Of a DNA stretch of 6,137 nucleotides, positions 1-5,183 are shown piece after piece. The DNA is from an uncultured Bacteroidales bacterium (lineage in GTDB: Bacteria > Bacteroidota > Bacteroidia > Bacteroidales > UBA932), in contig CAMOKK010000083.1 of the NCBI GenBank assembly GCA_946617545.1, forward strand, positions 1-6,137. The letters are read 5' to 3'. Position 1 is the stretch's first letter, and every line of letters begins with the position of its first letter. The position numbers and the translations under genes are program-made. The notes beneath the pieces are model-generated. The model did no database searches, was not told the origin of the DNA, and was given only the letters and a program-made list of their open reading frames with translations.

Positions 1-229
1 CCCCGGTCTTTTCCTTCTTGCCATACAGGCGGGCGGGGAAAACCTTGGTGTCGTTGAGGACGAAGATGTCTCCCTTGCCGAAATAATCGATGATATCTTT
101 GAACAGACGGTGTTCAATTTCTCCGCTGTCTCTGTGGAGGACCATCAGGCGGGCTTCGTCGCGCCAGCGGGTAGGTTCCTGCGCAATGCGGTCGGCAGGA
201 AGTTCAAAGTTGAATTGTGAAAGTTTCAT
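1..229 (-). CDS. queA: QueA, S-adenosylmethionine:tRNA ribosyltransferase-isomerase (N-terminal 76 residues, cut by window edge)
   Basis: QueA transfers and isomerises the ribosyl group of S-adenosylmethionine onto 7-aminomethyl-7-deazaguanine at tRNA position 34, making epoxyqueuosine in the cytoplasm. Translating leftwards from the ATG at 229-227 gives 76 codons with typical QueA N-terminal features: a start [11 protein letters not shown], then [19 protein letters not shown] (residues 15-33), and the family motif [10 protein letters not shown] at residues 59-68. The reading frame is open to the window edge. The full protein is usually about 340-350 residues, so roughly the first fifth is present. 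The ATG has no Shine-Dalgarno sequence, as is normal in Bacteroidetes. It lies 54 bp after the TPR gene on the same strand. That AT-rich gap has no good TAnnTTTG promoter, so read-through from the upstream operon is likely. The identification rests on recognised motifs and is firm despite the truncation. Confidence 0.95.
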   Translation of the reverse strand, partial: MKLSQFNFELPADRIAQEPTRWRDEARLMVLHRDSGEIEHRLFKDIIDYFGKGDIFVLNDTKVFPARLYGKKEKTG

Positions 230-283
230 GTACGCGCCGTATAAGTGATACTTTTATAATACGGAACTTATCTGGAAAAAGTT

Positions 284-1213
284 TCACTTCTTCCCCGCGA
301 GGGCGTTCAGACGGACTTGGGCGCTGGAGCGGTCCGTCTCGGTCTCCCCGTATTGGGCCATGAGGGCGAGGTATTTCCTTTCCAGCTTGACGTCTTTCCT
401 GGCCCGGCCCAGAAGGATGCCGTTGCGGATGGCCGTCAGGTTGGAGGGGTCTTTCTTCAGAACCTGGTCAAAGTACTTCTGGGCTTTTTTGTAGTCTTTT
501 TTGGACAGGTAATAGCTGCCCAGGTTGTTCACATACAGGGGGTCTTCCTTACAGTAGGTGAGCAGGTGCTGGGACAGGGCCAGAAAAGCCTGCGAGCCGC
601 CATCCGTGCCCAGACGGAAAAGGGCGGCACAGTAGTCCTGCATGAAGGCCTTGAACTGCTCCGGGTCCACGCTCCCCAGACCCTCGTACTGCCAGGCGGG
701 ATGCTGGCGGAAATGGAGGTCCGCAAGGGCCTTCAGCTGCTGGAGGGTCATATCCGGCTGCCCCTGCTCAAAGGCCATCATGGCGTCTATCTTGGCCAGG
801 CGGAGGTCCAGGCGGTCCGGCAGGGCGGCGATGGCCTTGTCGATAGCCAGGTTGGCCTGGGCATACAGTTCCTCGTCATAATCCGTCACTTCGAAAAAAT
901 TAGCCTTCTTGCCCAGGGAATCCGTCATGGGCAGAAGGGGCTCACGGCCCAGATAACGGTCCTGGGGAAGCTGGACCACACGGGAGGTCTGGCAGCGGGT
1001 GAAGTAGAAGGAAAAACGGGCCACCATCTGCGATGCGTCGTCCGGATAGTCGGCCTCCCATTTGTTCAGGAGGGTTTCCACGCCCAGTCCGGCCGGCCCC
1101 ACGCGGGCCACCAGATTGTTGTAGCGGCGCAGGTATTCCTGCTCCGAGAGCGTTTCCTGGGCAGAGGCGCTGAGGGCCGTGAGTGACAGAAGAATCATCA
1201 GCAGTCTTTTCAT
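284..1213 (-). CDS. Secreted tetratricopeptide repeat (TPR) protein of unknown function
   Basis: This 309-residue protein begins with a clear Sec signal peptide: MKRLL, then a hydrophobic stretch to about residue 16, and a likely signal peptidase I site after ALSASA (cleavage near 18/19). No lipobox cysteine is seen, so the product should be soluble in the periplasm. The clearest TPR unit is near residues 225-258, with the pattern NNLGSYYLSKKDYKKAQKYF ending at DPSN. A weaker helical repeat may lie at about 115-145 (AQANLAIDKAIAALPDR). The first half, with KWEADYPDD at 51-59 and a run of aromatic residues after it, has no domain I recognise. TPR proteins usually scaffold protein contacts, but no partner is evident. 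Its ATG (1213-1211) overlaps the TGA of the rRNA methyltransferase gene as ATGA, implying translational coupling. A long open frame on the opposite strand (317-1186) is judged a shadow of GC-rich codons. Confidence 0.85.
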   Translation of the reverse strand: MKRLLMILLSLTALSASAQETLSEQEYLRRYNNLVARVGPAGLGVETLLNKWEADYPDDASQMVARFSFYFTRCQTSRVVQLPQDRYLGREPLLPMTDSLGKKANFFEVTDYDEELYAQANLAIDKAIAALPDRLDLRLAKIDAMMAFEQGQPDMTLQQLKALADLHFRQHPAWQYEGLGSVDPEQFKAFMQDYCAALFRLGTDGGSQAFLALSQHLLTYCKEDPLYVNNLGSYYLSKKDYKKAQKYFDQVLKKDPSNLTAIRNGILLGRARKDVKLERKYLALMAQYGETETDRSSAQVRLNALAGKK

Positions 1214-2364
1214 CGGATATCCATTTTAATTCGTTTGGCTTTGGGATAGAGGTTGTTGCAGCGTTTGCCCAGGTTCTTTCCCGGACCCAGGGGCTGCCCC
1301 TGGAAACAAAGGATGACGGGGCCGGTGGGCGCATCTGCCGGCAGGACTACGGCGTCTCCGTGGAGGTAGCGGAGAGCCGTAAGCCGATCCACTTCCACCC
1401 GGGCCCCTCCCGCTTCAGGAACGGAGGGACGCTGGGCTCGGAAAAGGCCCAGGATATCTGCCGGGCGCACTCCTCCCGGCTCCCCGTGCTTTCTGAGGGT
1501 GGCCACCCATTGGCCTTCACCGGGAACGAAGCCCGGCAGCAGGACGCTCCCGCAGCGGGTGGTCTTCACGGGCGGGAAGGAGGGCGGCGGGAGGATATCG
1601 GCCCCCAGCTCGGAGGCGGCCCAGAGGGCGTTTTCGTCGTTCTCCTGATTATTGAAGGTGCAGGTGGAGAAGATAAGGTATCCGCCCGGCCGGAGGGTGG
1701 GCCAGATGTCCCTTAATATACGACGGCTGCGGGCGGCGCAGAATTCCACCGTTTCCGGAGACCATTCTGAGGCGGCCTGTGCGTCTTTCCGGAACATGCC
1801 TTCTCCGGAGCAGGGAACATCGGCCACAATGACGTCGAAAAGGGGTTCCTCCCCAAAGGCCGACGGGTCTTGTGATATGCAACCTGTCCGAGGGTCTCCC
1901 CAGCTGTCCAGGTTGGAACGGAGGACGGCGAAGCGCCCCCGCATCACCTCGTTGCAGAGGAGGGAGAAGTTGTCCGAGAAGCGTTCCCGCAGGGAGGCGG
2001 CCAGGTCCGTGCTCTTGCCGCCCGGGGCGGCGCACAGGTCCAGCACGGTGGCGCCAGGAGCCAGCTCGGGGAGGATTTGCCGGAAGATATGTCCCACAAA
2101 CATGGCCGACGAGTCCTGCACGTAATAGCAGCCGGCGTGGAAGAGCGGGTCCAGGGTAAAGACGGGGCGTTCCTTCAGAAGATAGCCATAGGGGCTCCAG
2201 GGAACGGGCTCCGCACCCGGAAACGGACATTCCGTCAGCTTGGCGGGATTCAGGCGGAGGGAAACGGACGGCGGGGCCTGGAGGGCCTCCAGCACGGTAA
2301 GGGCCTCCTTTTCACCCACCGAGGCGGCGAGCAGCTCTTTGAATCCTTCCGGGGAAGCGGTCAT
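1210..2364 (-). CDS. RsmF/NSUN-family rRNA cytosine-C5 methyltransferase
   Basis: SAM-dependent RNA m5C methyltransferase of the NOL1/NOP2/Sun family, probably acting on 16S rRNA like RsmF (YebU); the exact target base cannot be read from sequence. With the ATG start it has 384 residues. Seen in order: SVSLRLNP (33-40), the family segment around HAGCYYVQDSSAMFVG (76-91), SAM motif I DLCAAPGGKS (109-118), motif IV DVPCSGEGMFRK with Cys185 (182-193), and motif VI STCTFN with the expected catalytic nucleophile Cys235 (233-238). A C-terminal RNA-binding-type domain runs from about 325 and ends in LGKRCNNLYPKAKRIKM. All key residues are present. Bacteroidetes homologues are, as I recall, nearer 450-480 residues, so the linker after residue 290 seems shortened. 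The frame also allows a GTG start at 2373. I prefer ATG 2364-2362 because it overlaps the TGA of the SRPBCC gene as ATGA, the same junction seen at its 3' end. Confidence 0.92.
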   Translation of the reverse strand: MTASPEGFKELLAASVGEKEALTVLEALQAPPSVSLRLNPAKLTECPFPGAEPVPWSPYGYLLKERPVFTLDPLFHAGCYYVQDSSAMFVGHIFRQILPELAPGATVLDLCAAPGGKSTDLAASLRERFSDNFSLLCNEVMRGRFAVLRSNLDSWGDPRTGCISQDPSAFGEEPLFDVIVADVPCSGEGMFRKDAQAASEWSPETVEFCAARSRRILRDIWPTLRPGGYLIFSTCTFNNQENDENALWAASELGADILPPPSFPPVKTTRCGSVLLPGFVPGEGQWVATLRKHGEPGGVRPADILGLFRAQRPSVPEAGGARVEVDRLTALRYLHGDAVVLPADAPTGPVILCFQGQPLGPGKNLGKRCNNLYPKAKRIKMDIR

Positions 2365-2807
2365 TTGGTCCACTGTGCGGGGTCGAAGCCTTCGGGCATC
2401 TTTCCGTTGGAGGCGTCCACCAGACCGTCCACCACCTTGTCCAGGGCTTCCTTGAGCTTGCCGGAGAGCATCATCTTCATCATAAGATTAAGGTCTGCCT
2501 CTACGGAAATCCAGAAGTCCGTCTTGTACGGATCTTCGGCGGCGGGGTCAAAGTGTACCACGATATGGAAGGCGAAGGGGGCGCCGTAATCCACCAGCTC
2601 TATGCGGGAATAGGGCACCCTCTGGTGCACCTTGACGCCGATGTTGAAGCCCTGCACCGTGGCGGTGAGGGTGTCCATGTCGGCCTGGATCATTTCTTTC
2701 TTGTCTTCCGGGAGCATCTTCACGAAGTTGCTCAGGTCTGTAAAAGACATGTACATTTCCGCGGGCTGGCGGGACACGATGCCGTGTTTGCTTTCTATAT
2801 TGGTCAT
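2361..2807 (-). CDS. SRPBCC (START-like) family protein, function unknown
   Basis: This 148-residue cytosolic protein has no signal peptide. It follows the pattern of small Bacteroidetes SRPBCC/polyketide-cyclase-like proteins, whose helix-grip fold encloses a hydrophobic pocket. Visible features are an N-terminal segment MTNIESKHGIVSRQPAEMYM, then a short helical region (SFTDLSNFVKMLPEDKKEMI), alternating strands with FNIGVKVHQRVPYSRIELVD and FAFHIVVHFDP, and a C-terminal amphipathic helix SGKLKEALDKVVDGLVDA (115-132) as expected for the fold. The last 16 residues (SNGKMPEGFDPAQWTK) extend past that helix and look like a variable tail. It is the first gene of the leftward operon, transcribed from the gap divergent to the Nudix gene. 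Ligand and role are unknown. I call the family from overall pattern rather than a catalytic motif. Confidence 0.78.
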   Translation of the reverse strand: MTNIESKHGIVSRQPAEMYMSFTDLSNFVKMLPEDKKEMIQADMDTLTATVQGFNIGVKVHQRVPYSRIELVDYGAPFAFHIVVHFDPAAEDPYKTDFWISVEADLNLMMKMMLSGKLKEALDKVVDGLVDASNGKMPEGFDPAQWTK

Positions 2808-2814
2808 AATTTGT

Positions 2815-2822
2815 TAACTTTG
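2815..2822 (+). promoter_or_regulatory. Candidate Bacteroidetes -7 box (TAACTTTG) for the Nudix gene
   Basis: TAACTTTG matches the Bacteroidetes housekeeping -7 consensus TAnnTTTG exactly. It lies 24 bp upstream of the Nudix ATG at 2847, so transcription would begin near 2829 and leave a leader of under 20 nt. No TTTG -33 element sits at the usual 19-21 bp spacing; the nearest, at 2787-2790, is 24 bp away. The call therefore rests on the -7 match and position alone. Confidence 0.5.
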
Positions 2823-2829
2823 TGACCTG

Positions 2830-2837
2830 CAAAGATA
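2830..2837 (-). promoter_or_regulatory. Candidate Bacteroidetes -7 box (TATCTTTG) for the SRPBCC-rsmF-like-TPR(-queA) operon
   Basis: Read on the minus strand, this is TATCTTTG, an exact TAnnTTTG match 22 bp upstream of the SRPBCC ATG (2807-2805). Transcription would begin near 2823. It shares 7 of 8 bases with the opposing box at 2815-2822. No well-spaced -33 TTTG is present; the nearest, reading as CAAA on the + strand at 2852-2855, is only 14 bp away and lies inside the Nudix coding sequence. Confidence 0.5.
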
Positions 2838-2846
2838 GCAAAAACC

Positions 2847-3458
2847 ATGCACAAAATCTACTTCGAGAAGCGCTGTATCATTATTTGTTCTCCCGGGGAT
2901 GAAGCCCTGGCCGATCCCAACTCCGTAGAGTTCCACATGGGAGAGCGGGTGGACGTGGGCGCCCTGGTGAGGATGTTCGAGGTGCAGGATACCCTTTCCC
3001 GCATCTACATCCCCTCTACGGACATCGAGCAGAGCTATCGGCGCATTTGTGCAGAATTCAAGGAGGTGAATGCGGCCGGGGGGCTGGTGTCCAACCGCCG
3101 GGGAGACTTCCTCCTCATTTCCCGCGGCGGCCTGTGGGACCTTCCCAAGGGCCATCAGGAGGCCGGTGAAGACATTGAGGTCTGTGCCATGCGGGAGGTG
3201 CAGGAAGAAACCGGGGTGGACCAGCTGGACCTCCGGCGCCTGATCTGCATCACGGACCATGTGTATTTCCGGAACAATCTGTGGCACCTCAAGCACACCT
3301 GGTGGTACGACATGCTGTACACAGACCCCACCAACCTCACGCCGCAGCGGGAAGAAGACATCACCAAGGCCGCCTGGGTGGCCAAATCCTCCCTTCCTCC
3401 CTTCCTCAAAAACACCTATCCTTCCATTCAGGAGGTTTTCCGCGAGGCGCACATCTGA
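2847..3458 (+). CDS. Nudix hydrolase with an N-terminal extension
   Basis: Nudix enzymes hydrolyse nucleoside diphosphates linked to another group (oxidised dNTPs, ADP-ribose, dinucleoside polyphosphates and others); the substrate here cannot be told. The 203-residue protein carries a perfect Nudix box GX5EX7REUXEEXGU at residues 102-124, opening GHQEAGE and closing REVQEETGV, so the metal-binding glutamates are intact. Before it are strand sequences NAAGGLVSNRRGDFLLISRG and WDLPKG, and after it LKHTWWYDM, all normal for the fold. Residues 1 to about 73 form an extension that I associate with Bacteroidetes Nudix proteins but cannot assign a function. There is no signal peptide, so it should be cytosolic. 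The ATG at 2847 follows an A-rich AGCAAAAACC rather than a Shine-Dalgarno sequence. The gene is divergent from the SRPBCC operon and converges on the BASS transporter gene with only 29 bp between stops. Confidence 0.92.
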   Translation: MHKIYFEKRCIIICSPGDEALADPNSVEFHMGERVDVGALVRMFEVQDTLSRIYIPSTDIEQSYRRICAEFKEVNAAGGLVSNRRGDFLLISRGGLWDLPKGHQEAGEDIEVCAMREVQEETGVDQLDLRRLICITDHVYFRNNLWHLKHTWWYDMLYTDPTNLTPQREEDITKAAWVAKSSLPPFLKNTYPSIQEVFREAHI

Positions 3459-3487
3459 AGAGCCTTTGGGCCAGGTGGGATTCTTAT

Positions 3488-4438
3488 TTACGCGCCCTTT
3501 TCTTTCTGATACAGTTCCCAGGAGTTGTAGAGGTTTTGCCAGATGGCGTACAGGCCGCCGGCCACGGAGGTGACGGGCGTCATGTAATTGTAGCCCAGCC
3601 AGATGAGGAAGCCGGTGTTCTTCTGCCCCAGGGCCTGTCCGGCGGTGAGGTTGTCCACCGGGTCTTTCTGCATGCGGTGACCGGCGAAAAACTGGAGGGC
3701 GCAGGAGAGGACGGAAACCACCACGATGCCGGCTATGGCCCAGGGCCCCAGGTGGCTCAGAAGCAGCGCCCGGGTGGCTAATACCATGGCCAGGGTAAGG
3801 CCCACGCCCCAGACATAGAAGGAGTTGGAGGCCCAGCGCATCAGGCGCCGTTGCAGCCGGGGCAGGGTATAGCGGATGAGCCAGGCCACCAGCCCGGGCA
3901 GGATGAGCACGGGGAACACCTTGAGGGCGATATGCCCCACATAGGCCCAGAAGCCCATTTGGGCCGACGGGTTCACCAGAGGAATCACCAGCGGGATGAG
4001 GAAGGTTCCGGCCAGGTTGATGGCCACCAGATAGGTGACGGTAGCCGCCAGCCGGCCGCCCAGCCGGTCTGTGATAACGCCTGCAGCCGATGCCGTGGGG
4101 CAGATGAAGCACAGCATGGCACATTCCAGCAGCATGCGGAAGGTGCCGGGCTCCGTGAGCAGGACCCCCAGGGCGAAGAGCAGGAACAGTCCCACCTGCA
4201 GGGCAAGGGCTTTCAGATGCCAGGAGGTAAGTTTGAGGTCGTGCGGGGAAATCTTCACGAACTGGAAGAACAGCAGGACGGCAATCACCAGCCGCTGCCC
4301 CTCAGAGGCCAGCGGATGCAGCCAGACGCCGTAAGGGTGCAGGGCCGGCGTGAAGTGGTACAGGAGATAGAGGCTGATTCCCAGGACGATGGCCCCGGGC
4401 AGCATCCATTCCCGCAGGAGCCGGCCCCATTTATTCAT
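3488..4438 (-). CDS. Bile acid:sodium symporter (BASS/SBF-like) family transporter
   Basis: This 316-residue polytopic inner-membrane protein has about nine hydrophobic segments, near residues 12-29, 47-65, 76-95, 103-122, 131-154, 165-187, 204-222, 232-251 and 272-300. Characteristic stretches are ECAMLCFICPTASAAGVITD (105-124), with the small, polar and proline residues expected where BASS helices are broken, and GQALGQKNTGFLIW (267-280), which resembles the family's broken-helix substrate and sodium site. BASS proteins generally couple uptake of organic anions to sodium; bile acid itself is only the family name and no substrate is implied. Its ATG (4438-4436) overlaps the TAA of the YczE-like gene (4433-4431) by 8 nt, so the two are almost certainly co-translated. 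It ends 29 bp from the convergent Nudix stop, with no clear terminator between. Confidence 0.85.
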   Translation of the reverse strand: MNKWGRLLREWMLPGAIVLGISLYLLYHFTPALHPYGVWLHPLASEGQRLVIAVLLFFQFVKISPHDLKLTSWHLKALALQVGLFLLFALGVLLTEPGTFRMLLECAMLCFICPTASAAGVITDRLGGRLAATVTYLVAINLAGTFLIPLVIPLVNPSAQMGFWAYVGHIALKVFPVLILPGLVAWLIRYTLPRLQRRLMRWASNSFYVWGVGLTLAMVLATRALLLSHLGPWAIAGIVVVSVLSCALQFFAGHRMQKDPVDNLTAGQALGQKNTGFLIWLGYNYMTPVTSVAGGLYAIWQNLYNSWELYQKEKGA

Positions 4439-5108
4439 CGGCCTTTTTCCTTTGGAAGAGCTTTTCCATGACGGGGTCTGTGAAACGCATGCAGATGCCC
4501 GTGAGGAAGGCCAGGATGAGGGTTCCCTCGCGGATGACCACCGTGAAGCCGTTGCCTGTGAGAAGGCCGAAGCAGATGTAGGCGAACACCACCGTGAACA
4601 GCACCATGACTACGTCGAAGATAACCTTCATGGTGCCGTACTTCAGGCGGAAGACATCGGCCAGGACGGCCACCATCTTGTCTCCGGCCAGAATCCAGCC
4701 GTCCCCAATCACTTCCATCTTGATGCCGATGGCATTCAGCAGTACCGTGGCTATGCACAGGAGAATCTGCACCAGATAGTTGGTGGAGGGGGAGGCGATG
4801 GCGTCGAACATCCAGATGAAGACGTCGCAGAAGTAGCCGAACACGAAGGCGGCGGGAATCTGCATCAGATAGCGCAGCTTGAAGTTTTTCCGCAGAATCA
4901 GGGCTTGCAGGCCGATGAAAAGCAGGTGCATAATCCAGGTGAAGGTGCCCACGCTGATGTGGGTCCACTGGAGGTTGAGGATGGTGGGAGGGCAGGAAGG
5001 GGGCGCTACGCCCAGGTTGGATTTGATGGAGAGGCCCACGCCCATGGCAATCAGGACCAGTCCGGCGGTGGAAATGCCATAGCGCACCGCAATATCTTTG
5101 AAATTCAT
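4431..5108 (-). CDS. YczE/YyaS/YitT-type integral membrane protein
   Basis: This 225-residue membrane protein has about six hydrophobic segments (near 8-29, 53-72, 82-101, 112-131, 160-182 and 190-208). Two regions fit the YczE/YitT-like group: an early GVGLSIKSNLGVAPPSCPPT (23-42) and a later set with GDGWILAGDK (135-144), YGTMKVIFDV (157-166) and REGTLILAFLTG (193-204). Members of this group are generally uncharacterised; some have been guessed to be transporters or regulators of transport. The frame stays open further upstream and would allow a TTG start at 5132. I choose ATG 5108-5106 because it gives a conventional basic N-terminus (MNFKDIAVRYG) and leaves room for a promoter at 5130-5161. 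The C-terminus is lysine-rich (FQRKKADE). It overlaps the downstream BASS gene by 8 nt, suggesting a joint role in the membrane. Confidence 0.85.
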   Translation of the reverse strand: MNFKDIAVRYGISTAGLVLIAMGVGLSIKSNLGVAPPSCPPTILNLQWTHISVGTFTWIMHLLFIGLQALILRKNFKLRYLMQIPAAFVFGYFCDVFIWMFDAIASPSTNYLVQILLCIATVLLNAIGIKMEVIGDGWILAGDKMVAVLADVFRLKYGTMKVIFDVVMVLFTVVFAYICFGLLTGNGFTVVIREGTLILAFLTGICMRFTDPVMEKLFQRKKADE

Positions 5109-5129
5109 AAAAAGTTCTTTTTGGGGGTG

Positions 5130-5161
5130 CAAATATCCGCATTATTGTGTAATTTTGCAAA
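5130..5161 (-). promoter_or_regulatory. Candidate Bacteroidetes promoter (-33 TTTG, -7 GATATTTG) for the YczE-like/BASS operon
   Basis: Reading leftwards, TTTG (5161-5158) is followed after 20 bp by GATATTTG (5137-5130). This fits the Bacteroidetes arrangement TTTG-N19-21-TAnnTTTG with one mismatch in the -7 box (G for T at its first base). Transcription would begin near 5123, about 15 nt before the chosen ATG at 5108. It is the only candidate in the window with both elements at normal spacing. Confidence 0.5.
5150..5157 (+). promoter_or_regulatory. Candidate Bacteroidetes -7 box (TAATTTTG) for the M13 peptidase gene
   Basis: TAATTTTG is an exact TAnnTTTG match 26 bp upstream of the M13 peptidase ATG at 5184, implying a leader of about 20 nt. 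The nearest upstream TTTG (5120-5123) is 26 bp away, wider than the usual 19-21 bp, so the -33 element is weak or absent. The box directly abuts the -33 TTTG of the opposing promoter at 5158-5161. Confidence 0.45.
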
Positions 5162-5183
5162 TCGTATTCTTACATTTTGTGTT

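Noticed and set aside
230..283. Possible promoter or small hairpin (AAGT-GAT-ACTT at 243-253) upstream of queA.
   Set aside because: The stem is only 4 bp, no TAnnTTTG match with at most one mismatch is seen on the minus strand, and the gap is short enough for operon read-through.
317..1186. Long + strand open frame (289 codons) opposite the TPR gene.
   Set aside because: It is fully antisense to a gene with a signal peptide, a TPR and operon coupling. Its product is low-complexity Gly/Val/Gln-rich with no family pattern, as expected from GC-rich codons read backwards.
3459..3487. Possible terminator between the convergent Nudix and BASS genes.
   Set aside because: The 29-bp gap contains only a very weak CCT/AGG pairing around TTGGGCC and no T tract after a stable stem on either strand.
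2814..4124. Very long - strand open frame (436 codons) covering the Nudix gene and part of the BASS gene.
   Set aside because: It is antisense to a clear Nudix box and out of frame with a clear transporter, with no recognisable domain. It is a composition artefact.
5109..5132. N-terminal extension of the YczE-like protein from a TTG start.
   Set aside because: It would add MHPQKELF before a normal ATG and place translation inside the likely -7 box; the ATG at 5108 is the simpler start.
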